Assembly (NCBI RefSeq): GCF_026460985.1
Contig: NZ_JAPKNM010000016.1
Coordinates: forward strand, 1 to 58,410
Source: Sphingomonas sp.
GTDB taxonomy: Bacteria > Pseudomonadota > Alphaproteobacteria > Sphingomonadales > Sphingomonadaceae
Length of the DNA: 58,410 nucleotides
Reading direction: 5' to 3'
The notes beneath the pieces are model-generated. The model had not been told where the DNA came from. It saw only the letters and a list, made by a program, of their open reading frames with translations, and searched no databases. The translations under genes were made by a program, and so were the position numbers. Positions 19,986 through 27,213 of the stretch are shown in pieces. Numbering within the stretch: the stretch's first letter is position 1; each line of letters begins with the position of its first letter.

Positions 19986-21044
19986 TCAGTGCCCGTCATG
20001 GGCATTGGGATCGAGCGGCTGGCTCGGCTTGAAAACCTCGGGCCTTGCCTCGCCCTCGACCACCAGCAGGCCCTTCAGCCCCCGCTCCATGCGCGCCAGC
20101 GCGTGGTCGACCAGCACGAACCGGCCGGGCACGTCGACCTTGAAATCGGTCATCGCCGCGCCCCCCGGCGGAACGGTGATCGTCTGCACGTCGGTCATCG
20201 GCGCGGAGGTGATCGAAGCCAGCGGATAGGCCTTGTCGAAGATCTCGCCGATCACGTGGAAGCTCGACGTCTTGTTGGGGCCGCCCACGCCGAAGAAGAT
20301 GCGCACCGTCTCGCCCGCCTTCGCATTGAGCGGGCGCTTGGCGAGCGCATCGGCCGCGCCGTTGAAGACATAATATTCCGGTGCCTCGGCGAGCAGCTTG
20401 TCGACGCTCTCGCTTAGCTCTCCCTTCGTGCCGAAGGGTTGCTCGGTATAGAGCTCGCCCTGCATCACGTAGAATTCGCGATCGGCCTTGGGCAAGCCCT
20501 CGGCGGGTTCGACCAGGATCATCCCGTACATGCCGTTGGCGATGTGCTGCGCCACCATCGGAGTCGCGCAGTGATAGACGTACAGCCCCGGGTTGAGCGC
20601 CTTGAAGGTGAAGCCCTTGGTCTCGCCGGGCGCCGCCATGGTTGCCACCGCGCCGCCGCCGGGACCGGTGACTGCATGGAAGTCGACATTGTGCATCATC
20701 ATGCTGTCGGCGGCGTTCTTCATCGTCACTTCGACAGTGTCGCCGACACGGACGCGGACGAAGGGGCCGGGCACCTTGCCGTTGAAGGTCCAGTAGCGAT
20801 AGCTCGTGCCGTCGCCCAGCTGGCCGGTGACTTCGACGGTATCGAGATGGACGCGAACCGTCTCGGGGCCGCGACGCGCGAGCGGAGGCGGAAGATCGGT
20901 CGCGTCGCGTGCAATATCGACGCCAGGTGCAGTCGCCCGGGCGGGATCTTCGCCGTGCCGCCCATCCGTCGGAGCAGCGAAGACCGGTGCCGCCAATGCG
21001 AATGCCAGCGCGCTAGCGGCCCCCGCCAGGAATTTGTTCAACAT
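19986..21044 (-). CDS. nirK: Copper-containing nitrite reductase (NO-forming)
   Basis: 352 aa with a signal peptide; reduces nitrite to NO in the periplasm. Two cupredoxin domains. The type 1 site is H118 (MMHNVD), C159, H167 and M172 (YHCATPMVAQHIANGMYG); the type 2 site is H123, H158 and H314 (VLVDHAL); the catalytic pair is D121 and H263 (SSFHVIG). The start at 21044 follows AAGGAAAT. An FNR-like box sits 86 bp upstream. Its electron donor pseudoazurin is the facing neighbour and the NO reductase is 6 kb away. Confidence 0.97.
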   Translation of the reverse strand: MLNKFLAGAASALAFALAAPVFAAPTDGRHGEDPARATAPGVDIARDATDLPPPLARRGPETVRVHLDTVEVTGQLGDGTSYRYWTFNGKVPGPFVRVRVGDTVEVTMKNAADSMMMHNVDFHAVTGPGGGAVATMAAPGETKGFTFKALNPGLYVYHCATPMVAQHIANGMYGMILVEPAEGLPKADREFYVMQGELYTEQPFGTKGELSESVDKLLAEAPEYYVFNGAADALAKRPLNAKAGETVRIFFGVGGPNKTSSFHVIGEIFDKAYPLASITSAPMTDVQTITVPPGGAAMTDFKVDVPGRFVLVDHALARMERGLKGLLVVEGEARPEVFKPSQPLDPNAHDGH

Positions 21045-21129
21045 CGTGATTTCCTTTCTTCCAACCACTAGGATCGGACATATTCGCCTCAGGAAATCGC
21101 GACTTGCGGAGGGTCAATTCGCTGCCGAT

Positions 21130-21143
21130 TTGATCCAGCTCAT
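21130..21143. promoter_or_regulatory. FNR-type box upstream of nirK
   Basis: TTGATCCAGCTCAT, 8 of 10 positions of TTGAT-N4-ATCAA, 86 bp before the nirK ATG and overlapping the 3' end of the regulator gene. Confidence 0.5.
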
Positions 21144-21877
21144 CTGTCGACCGCCGCCAGGGCCTCGAGCCCGGCCGGATCATGGACGATCAGGTCGTGG
21201 ATGCTCGTCATCCGCACCAGCCGGGCGCGCTTGAGAGCGCTCAGCTCGCGGCTGACCGTCTCGATCCTGAGGCCGAGATAGTCGGCGATGTCCATGCGCG
21301 ACATCGGCAGCGTCGCGCGGAGCGGATCACCCGGATGCTGGCGCGTGCGCCGCGCCATCTGGAGAATGAAGCTGGCGAGCCGCTCCACCGCCGTCTTGCG
21401 CCCGAGCAAAACCAACTGGTCGCGTGCCGCCGAGAGCTCGGTCGCGGCCACCGCGTAGAGCCGCCGCTCCATGTGCGGGTGCGCTTCGACGAAGGCGTCG
21501 AAGCGCACCCGGGGGAAGCGGCAAAGCCGCGATTCCGCAACGGCCTCGACCGTGAACGGATGCTCGTCCTCCAGCGTCACACCGAGAAAATCTCCCGGAA
21601 AGGCAAAGCCGGTCACTTGGCGCCGCCCGTCGTGGAGCAGCTTGGACATCCGGAGCACGCCGCTGGTGACGGTGAACACGTGCCCGGCCGCATCGCCTTC
21701 CCAGCAGAGCGCCTCCCCAGGCGCCAGCAGCTTGTCGGTGCCGCTGCGGCGGAACGCCGCCAGTTCATCCGGGTTCAGTGCGTTGCACACCGCCAGATCC
21801 CGCACGGGGCAGCCGGCGCAGGGATGGCTGCAGGCCAGAGGCTGCATGTCCGCAACGGGACGGTCGCTGAGGTACAT
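21140..21877 (-). CDS. Crp/Fnr-family oxygen-sensing regulator (Fe-S type)
   Basis: 245 aa. The N-terminal cysteines C16, C20, C23 and C31 (CSHPCAGCPVRDLAVC) plus C119 (ESRLCRF) match FnrL/FnrN-type [4Fe-4S] ligation. A cyclic-nucleotide-binding-like beta-roll is followed by a dimer helix and an HTH with RIETVSRELSALKRARLV, whose E..SR triad is that of FNR proteins recognising TTGAT-N4-ATCAA. It is therefore likely to act on the boxes scattered through this island. The start at 21877 gives the conserved N-terminus; a box 22 bp upstream suggests autoregulation. Confidence 0.92.
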   Translation of the reverse strand: MYLSDRPVADMQPLACSHPCAGCPVRDLAVCNALNPDELAAFRRSGTDKLLAPGEALCWEGDAAGHVFTVTSGVLRMSKLLHDGRRQVTGFAFPGDFLGVTLEDEHPFTVEAVAESRLCRFPRVRFDAFVEAHPHMERRLYAVAATELSAARDQLVLLGRKTAVERLASFILQMARRTRQHPGDPLRATLPMSRMDIADYLGLRIETVSRELSALKRARLVRMTSIHDLIVHDPAGLEALAAVDR

Positions 21878-21898
21878 CGGGGTCTCCGGAAATCAAAA

Positions 21899-21912
21899 GT
21901 GAGGCAGATCAA
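21899..21912. promoter_or_regulatory. FNR-type box upstream of the Fnr gene
   Basis: Read on the minus strand it is TTGATCTGCCTCAC (8 of 10). It lies 22 bp before the regulator's ATG, a position that would suit repression, and also precedes the divergent gene at 21939. Confidence 0.5.
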
Positions 21913-21938
21913 TGCATTGAATCAGGCGAGGGTTAGGC

Positions 21939-22466
21939 GTGAGGATAGATGTCCAGCGGATCAGTCCCATGTCGTCCTTCTCCGTTGCGCGGTTGAGCCG
22001 AGACGAGACCGACCAGGCCTATGCGCTGGTCCGGACCTTCGCGCCGGGCATCTCCCGGGAGCTGTGGAATGCCTATGCCGCGTCGCAGTTCTTTCGTGGC
22101 GGCTTCCTTGTGCTCTGGGGGCCGGGACGCACGATCTTCGGCCTGGCGGGCTATCGGATCGAGGCATGCGAGCGCACGGTTCGGGTTCTGCTGATCGAGG
22201 ACTATGTGACGATCGAGCTGAGCGCGTCGGCGCCGGGGCGAAAGCTCCTGGCCCAAGCGATCGAGGCGCTCGCCGCCGAAGCGGGATGCGGCGCGATCCG
22301 GCAGGTGGTTCCCTTCGGCTCGGCCGCGGATCCCGCATGGGGCCGGCTGCGCAACTATATGGCGCTGACGCATGTGCCCCTGGGAGTCACGCTCACCAAG
22401 CGCGCCGAATGCCGATGCGCGGAGCTTCGACCGCTGCCGCCTTGCGAGGCGGGCCCGAGCCATTGA
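21939..22466 (+). CDS. Hypothetical protein, possibly GNAT-like
   Basis: 175 aa from GTG 21939 (GAGGG upstream), or 165 aa from ATG 21969 (MSSFSVARLSRDETDQAYAL). The pattern of RLSRDETDQAYALVRTF at the start, a strand GGFLVLWGPGRTIFGLAGYR, and an amphipathic helix APGRKLLAQAIEALAAEAGC resembles the N-acetyltransferase (GNAT) fold, but the acetyl-CoA loop signature is not clear. It is divergent from the Fnr gene and shares its FNR-type box, so a role in the low-oxygen regulon is plausible. Function unassigned. Confidence 0.65.
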   Translation: MRIDVQRISPMSSFSVARLSRDETDQAYALVRTFAPGISRELWNAYAASQFFRGGFLVLWGPGRTIFGLAGYRIEACERTVRVLLIEDYVTIELSASAPGRKLLAQAIEALAAEAGCGAIRQVVPFGSAADPAWGRLRNYMALTHVPLGVTLTKRAECRCAELRPLPPCEAGPSH

Positions 22467-22477
22467 GCGCACCAGGC

Positions 22478-22855
22478 TCATTCCCGGTCTCCTTCGAGGG
22501 CGAGGGCCGTCCTGATCGCGAGGGCGAGCACGTTGCCGAGCAGGGGCTTTTCGATGAGGGTCGCACCCGCCTCCTCGACCCGTTGCCGTAGCCGCCGCGA
22601 GGGATTGCTCGTGATGACGATCGCCGGTGAAGCGATGGCCCCCGCCCGGAGCTGCGCCAGCAGGCCGAGCCCGTCCACGCCGGGGAGACGATGGTCGAGC
22701 AGGAGGCAGGCCATGTCGTCGAGCCGCTCGCACGCGAGCGCGGCTTCGGCGTTCGCGAAGGCATGGACGTCGAACCCTTCGGTTCCCAGCGCGAACGCGA
22801 TCGAGGATCGGACCGCGGGATCGTCGTCGACGAGGAGGAGGTGGGGCCGGGGCAT
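22478..22855 (-). CDS. Single-domain response regulator
   Basis: 125 aa, a stand-alone receiver domain. It starts MPRPHLLLVDDDPAVRSS (acidic DDD), has the phospho-acceptor in CLLLDHRLPGVDG, a switch ITSNPS and a conserved Lys in IEKPLLG. No output domain. It is convergent with the preceding gene and 52 bp downstream of the alternative oxidase gene on the same strand. It may act as a phosphate sink or partner for a kinase such as FixL nearby, which is inference only. Confidence 0.85.
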   Translation of the reverse strand: MPRPHLLLVDDDPAVRSSIAFALGTEGFDVHAFANAEAALACERLDDMACLLLDHRLPGVDGLGLLAQLRAGAIASPAIVITSNPSRRLRQRVEEAGATLIEKPLLGNVLALAIRTALALEGDRE

Positions 22856-22907
22856 TTCGACTCCGCGGTGCATGGCGGCGGGATCGCTCCCGCCGCCATG
22901 GATCGGT

Positions 22908-23600
22908 TCAGGCCGCCTTCTTCCAGGCGGGCTCGAGCGCCTGGTGCGGCGGGCAGGGCGCGATCTCGCCCTGCGGCCTGCCGGCGAGCTCGTCGGCATA
23001 GCCGTGGTTGACGTCGCGATGATGCGCCTCGTCGGCACGCACGACCAGCACCACGTCGCGCAGCGTGGCACCGTCCGGAAGGCCCCAATAGCGCTTGGCG
23101 ATCTCCGGCGCCGGCCCGTTCTCCGAACGGGCGGCCTCGTCGATCTCGGCCAGATAGTGGGTGTAGCTGATCACCGCTTCTTCCTCGAAATAGCCGACGA
23201 CGCGGTGCGCGGTCTTGGCGCTGATCAGGTAGAGCGCGAAAAAGGCGAGGTAGAAGACCCACTGGACGCCGATGATGACGGCGCGCTCGTACCAGGTCGG
23301 CTTGCAGATCTCGACGAAGGTCATGAGGTGCATGCGCTCGTTCTCGGCCTCGTCCATCAGCGTCTTGATCCAGCCCCGATCGTCGCACATGCGGCGCAGG
23401 CACTTGAGATGGGTGATCGTCGCGCCGACCATGCCGGGCACCGCCGCCACCGTCTCGAGCACCACGGCGCGGTGGCCGTAGCGTTCGGCGAAGAAAGTGT
23501 CCGCGACCCAGCGCAGCGCCTTGGTGAAGCCGAAGGCGACGCGATCCGAAACGCCCTTCGGGGCATGATGGACGGAAAGATCGACGAAGGGCGGCGTCAT
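22908..23600 (-). CDS. aox: Alternative oxidase (cyanide-insensitive ubiquinol oxidase)
   Basis: 230 aa. A membrane-bound di-iron ubiquinol:O2 oxidoreductase that does not pump protons. The di-iron ligand blocks are all visible: [10 protein letters not shown] (E49), [11 protein letters not shown] (E88, H91), [13 protein letters not shown] (about E140) and [13 protein letters not shown] (E191, H194). A hydrophobic stretch at residues ~108-127 embeds in one leaflet. An AAGGAGAA site precedes the ATG at 23600. Upstream lie an FNR-like box and the 39-bp block also found before norB. AOX enzymes are NO-resistant, which fits the surrounding nitrite/NO genes. Confidence 0.95.
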   Translation of the reverse strand: MTPPFVDLSVHHAPKGVSDRVAFGFTKALRWVADTFFAERYGHRAVVLETVAAVPGMVGATITHLKCLRRMCDDRGWIKTLMDEAENERMHLMTFVEICKPTWYERAVIIGVQWVFYLAFFALYLISAKTAHRVVGYFEEEAVISYTHYLAEIDEAARSENGPAPEIAKRYWGLPDGATLRDVVLVVRADEAHHRDVNHGYADELAGRPQGEIAPCPPHQALEPAWKKAA

Positions 23601-23627
23601 GTTGAATTCTCCTTGTTCCTGCGCCAG

Positions 23628-23641
23628 TTGATCCGGGCAAA
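23628..23641. promoter_or_regulatory. Weak FNR-type box upstream of the alternative oxidase
   Basis: TTGATCCGGGCAAA has a perfect left half-site and a degraded right half. It lies 28 bp before the aox ATG, between the start and the shared 39-bp block. Confidence 0.35.
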
Positions 23642-23675
23642 TCGTCGACGGCGATCTAGGCGCACCTCTCGGGAG

Positions 23676-23714
23676 CGGAAATTTGGGTCTTCATCCTAGG
23701 GTACGTACCGGAGG
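23676..23714. promoter_or_regulatory. Shared 39-bp block, copy 1 (aox / fixL intergenic)
   Basis: CGGAAATTTGGGT, a 6-nt variable spacer, then CCTAGGGTACGTACCGGAGG. The copy at 29552-29590 is identical outside the spacer (33 of 39). It contains the palindrome GGTACGTACC. It starts 76 bp upstream of aox and lies in the same orientation and at a similar distance as the copy before norB, so it is likely a promoter or activator site, perhaps for FixJ. Confidence 0.7.
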
Positions 23715-23796
23715 CAAAGCGGATGTCGCCGGAGCCTTTCGGCCGGCCCTGAAAGGCCATGCGCCGGCGCCCATCGCCCAATATATCGGCGGCCTC

Positions 23797-25239
23797 ATGG
23801 CCACGCTGATCGCGCTCGGCGTCACCGGCTTCTGCTTCGTACTGCGGCTCCTGCTCGATCCACTGCTCGAGAACCGCGCCACGTTCATCTTCTTCGTGCC
23901 CGGCGTGGTGGCGGCGGCATTCGGCGGGTTCTGGCCCGCGATGATCGCGACCGTCGCCGGCGCCGCGGCCGGCATCGCCGCGGACAGGATCACCGGCGAG
24001 CTGCTGTTCGGCGATTGGGTCGCGGCGTCGCTGTTCCTCGGCGTCGGCAGCGTGGTCGCGTTCGGCGGCGCCTGGCTGACGCGCGCGCGCGATCGCCAGG
24101 CGGCCACCACGCGCGAGCTAGCGCAGCGCGAGGCGCATCTCACTTCCATCCTGCAGACCGTTCCCGACGCGATGATCGTCATCGACGAGGACGGGCTGAT
24201 CCGCGATTTCAGCGATACCGCCGAACGCCAGTTCGGCTGGACCGCGGAGGAAGTGACCGGCCGCAACGTCAGCATGCTGATGCCCTCGCCCTATCGCGAG
24301 GCGCATGACGGCTATCTCCAGCGTTATTATCGCACCGGCGAGCGGCGGATCATCGGCGTCGGCCGCGTCGTGGTCGGCGAGCGCAAGGACGGCTCGACCT
24401 TTCCGATGGAACTGGCCGTCGGTGAGATGCGGCTCCTGGAGGGGCGCTTCTTCACCGGGTTCGTGCGCGACCTGACTGAACGGCAGCAAACCGAGACGCG
24501 GCTGCAGGAGTTGCAGAGCGAGCTCGTCCATGTGTCGCGGCTCACCGCGCTCGGCGAGATGGCCTCGGCGCTGGCGCACGAGCTAAACCAGCCGCTGAGC
24601 GCGATCGGCAATTATCTGATGGGCAGCAAGACGCTGCTGGGCCGCGATCCCGTGCCGCAGGAGCGCGTCGCCGATGCCGTCGAGCGCGCCGCCAGCGAAG
24701 CGCTTCGGGCCGGCGAGATCATCCGCCGGCTGCGCGACTTCGTGTCGCGCGGCGAGACGGAGCGGCGGCTCGAGAGCCTGCCCAAGCTGCTCGAGGAAGC
24801 GAGTGCGCTCGCGCTCGTCGGCGCCAAGGAGCATGGCGTGCGCGTGCGCTTCGACCTGAGCCCCGAGGTCGACCTGGTGCTGGTCGACAAGGTGCAGGTC
24901 CAGCAGGTGATCCTCAACCTGATCCGAAACGCAGTCGACGCGATGACCGAGACCGAGCGGCGCGAGTTGACCGTGACCGTCGCGCCGGAAGACAGCGAGA
25001 TGGCGCGAGTGACCGTTTCGGACACCGGGCCGGGAATCCGCCCCGATGTCGTCGACCAGCTCTTCCAACCCTTCGTCACCACGAAGCGCACGGGGATGGG
25101 CGTCGGGCTTTCCATTTGCCGCACGATCGTCGAAGCCCATGGCGGCAAGATCTGGGCGGGTCCGAACGAGAGCGCGGGCGCGGTGTTCCACTTCACTGTC
25201 CCGAGCGTCGGCAAGGAGGAACTCTACGATGGCGAATGA
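23797..25239 (+). CDS. fixL: FixL-type heme-PAS oxygen-sensor histidine kinase
   Basis: 480 aa from ATG 23797. Order: four-helix membrane domain (DUF4118-like, residues ~1-95), PAS (~112-228), phospho-acceptor helix with [16 protein letters not shown] (H261), then the ATPase with [16 protein letters not shown] and GMGVGLSIC. The PAS sequence closely follows rhizobial Fix[10 protein letters not shown] holds the presumed heme histidine (H170) and [20 protein letters not shown] the FG-loop arginine (R190) that senses bound O2. The frame is open to a TTG at 23683, but that crosses the shared promoter block. It overlaps fixJ by 11 bp. Expected to be active at low O2. Confidence 0.92.
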   Translation: MATLIALGVTGFCFVLRLLLDPLLENRATFIFFVPGVVAAAFGGFWPAMIATVAGAAAGIAADRITGELLFGDWVAASLFLGVGSVVAFGGAWLTRARDRQAATTRELAQREAHLTSILQTVPDAMIVIDEDGLIRDFSDTAERQFGWTAEEVTGRNVSMLMPSPYREAHDGYLQRYYRTGERRIIGVGRVVVGERKDGSTFPMELAVGEMRLLEGRFFTGFVRDLTERQQTETRLQELQSELVHVSRLTALGEMASALAHELNQPLSAIGNYLMGSKTLLGRDPVPQERVADAVERAASEALRAGEIIRRLRDFVSRGETERRLESLPKLLEEASALALVGAKEHGVRVRFDLSPEVDLVLVDKVQVQQVILNLIRNAVDAMTETERRELTVTVAPEDSEMARVTVSDTGPGIRPDVVDQLFQPFVTTKRTGMGVGLSICRTIVEAHGGKIWAGPNESAGAVFHFTVPSVGKEELYDGE

Positions 25240-25840
25240 GCCGGTGGTGCATGTGATCGACGACGATGCGAGCGTGCGCGATTCGCTCGCCTTCCTGCTC
25301 GATTGCTCGGAAATCCGCACGTGCACGTATGAATCGGCGATACAGTTCCTGAAGGCCGTCCCCACGATGGAGCCCGGCTGCATCATCACCGACGTGCGCA
25401 TGCCCGAGATGAGCGGATTGGACCTGGTCGCCAGGCTCCGCGACATCGGCGTGACCGATCCGGTCATCGTCATCACCGGCCATGCGGACGTGCCGATGGC
25501 GATCCAGGCGCTTCACCAGGGCGTCTCCGACTTCATCGAGAAACCCTTCAGCGACGAGGCCATCCTGCTCGCCGTGCGCACTGCGCTCGCCCGGCAGCGG
25601 AGCCGCGACGAGATGGCGGTCGAGCGCGACGAGATCCGGAAGCACCTCGCCACGCTTTCGGGGCGCGAGCGCGAAGTGATGGAGGGCCTCATCGAAGGCA
25701 AGGCGAACAAGGTGATCGCCTATGACCTCGACATCAGCGCGCGGACCGTCGAAGTGTATCGCGCGAACGTGATGACCAAAATGGGTGCGCGCACGCTCTC
25801 CGAGCTCGTGCGCATGGTGATGATCGCCAGGCTGGCCTAG
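25229..25840 (+). CDS. fixJ: FixJ-type response regulator
   Basis: 203 aa. Receiver domain with phospho-acceptor D55 ([13 protein letters not shown]), switch [12 protein letters not shown] and Lys in [10 protein letters not shown]-terminal LuxR-type HTH ([20 protein letters not shown], then [20 protein letters not shown]). An AAGGAGGAAC site lies inside the end of fixL and the reading frames overlap, so translation is coupled. No fixK or fixNOQP is in the window, so its targets here are probably the aox and norB promoters. Confidence 0.94.
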   Translation: MANEPVVHVIDDDASVRDSLAFLLDCSEIRTCTYESAIQFLKAVPTMEPGCIITDVRMPEMSGLDLVARLRDIGVTDPVIVITGHADVPMAIQALHQGVSDFIEKPFSDEAILLAVRTALARQRSRDEMAVERDEIRKHLATLSGREREVMEGLIEGKANKVIAYDLDISARTVEVYRANVMTKMGARTLSELVRMVMIARLA

Positions 25841-25936
25841 GACCGCCTGGCCCCGCTCCATTTCTCGGCGATCCAGCGGCGGAGGGGCCGGCGGCATCGG
25901 GGTTGGGCGTCTGCTCGAACGCGATCGCGACCGAAT

Positions 25937-27151
25937 TCAAGGCCTGCCGTCCGGACGCGGGCCGAGGAGCATCGGACCGTAGACGATCACGAACAGCAGG
26001 AAGGCTGCACCCCACAGCGCGCCCGCGGCTCCGATCGCATGGACATAATCGAACGGTAGCATCGGCGCCGCGAAGCGCAGCGCGGCACCGGCCGTGACCA
26101 GCGCGTAGATCGCCTGGGTCCCCGGACCCGCACGGAGCGCGCGGCCGGTATGCCCGAGCGTCGCGCGCGTCATCACCGCCAGCGTCATCGATGCCATCGC
26201 GCCGGCGCTCAGCGCGTGGAGCGCAGACGAGGCCGGAATGCACCAGACGAACGCGCTCGCGCCCAGCAGCAGCAATCCCAGCGGAAGCCACGCATAGGAG
26301 ACGTGCAGGATCAGGACGAGCGGTTCGCGAAGCGTGCGATGCCCCGACCAGCGCGCGAGCCGGACGGTCTGGAGGGCGCCCGCGGCAAGCAGAAGCGCGC
26401 CGGTCGCCGCCGCGTCGGGCATCGACGCCCAGGCGACGAGCGACGCCGCAGTCGCCGCGAGTACCGCGATGTCGAACCGGTTGGGCTGGCCGGGCAGGCC
26501 CTGTTCCCGGCCCTGCTTGGCGAGCCAATTGCGCGTGAACGAGGGAATGATGCGCCCGCCGATCAGGGTGACCAGCATGAGCACCAGCGCGAAGCCCAGG
26601 CGCCAGCCGAGCCCAGGCGGGACCGCCAGGCCCAGCGCCTCGGCATGATCGAGCGCTGCGGCGGCCGCGAGCAAGCCGACGGCGATCACCACGGGCACGT
26701 TGCGGTTCTTCGCGGCGAGCACCTCGCGCGCCGCCACGAAAGCCAGGGTCGCGAGGAAGCCGATGTCGAGAAGAGCGGCGAGCGCCGCGCCGCTCAGAGC
26801 CGAGAAAAGAACCGCCACCCTGGCGGCGAGCCACAAGCCGGCGAGCGCTGCGAGCCGGCCGCCCGCGATCGGCAGGCGGCCGGTCCAGTTGGGGATCGCC
26901 GTCAGGAGGAAGCCTGCGATCACGCTGCCGAGATAGCCGAACAGCATCTCGTGCCGATGCCAGGCGAGCGGATCGAAACGGGTCGGCAGTTCGACTGCGC
27001 CCGCGAGTACGCCCACCCAGAGCGCGACGACGAGGAGCGCCCAGAGCGCGCCGCCGAGGAAGAAGGGCCGAAAGCCCCCGCGCAGGAAGGGCGGGAGCCG
27101 CATCAGCCGCTCGTATCGTTCGCCTTCGGCCTTCATCGAATCATGTCCCAT
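25937..27151 (-). CDS. nnrS: NnrS family membrane protein
   Basis: 404 aa with about 12 transmembrane segments. The opening RLPPFLRGGFRPFFLGGALW and the motifs WHRHEMLFGYLGSVIAGFLL, AIPNWTG and LIGGRIIPSFTRNWL are diagnostic of NnrS, a heme- and copper-containing protein that relieves NO stress on iron metabolism. ATG at 27151; an internal ATG 15 bp later is possible. It is 62 bp downstream of norB in the same direction, so probably co-transcribed. Confidence 0.95.
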   Translation of the reverse strand: MGHDSMKAEGERYERLMRLPPFLRGGFRPFFLGGALWALLVVALWVGVLAGAVELPTRFDPLAWHRHEMLFGYLGSVIAGFLLTAIPNWTGRLPIAGGRLAALAGLWLAARVAVLFSALSGAALAALLDIGFLATLAFVAAREVLAAKNRNVPVVIAVGLLAAAAALDHAEALGLAVPPGLGWRLGFALVLMLVTLIGGRIIPSFTRNWLAKQGREQGLPGQPNRFDIAVLAATAASLVAWASMPDAAATGALLLAAGALQTVRLARWSGHRTLREPLVLILHVSYAWLPLGLLLLGASAFVWCIPASSALHALSAGAMASMTLAVMTRATLGHTGRALRAGPGTQAIYALVTAGAALRFAAPMLPFDYVHAIGAAGALWGAAFLLFVIVYGPMLLGPRPDGRP

Positions 27152-27213
27152 GGTGGAAGGAAACGGGGGCCGGCCCGCGCGCCCTGAACGCGGACCGGCC
27201 ACCGGCGGCGCCC

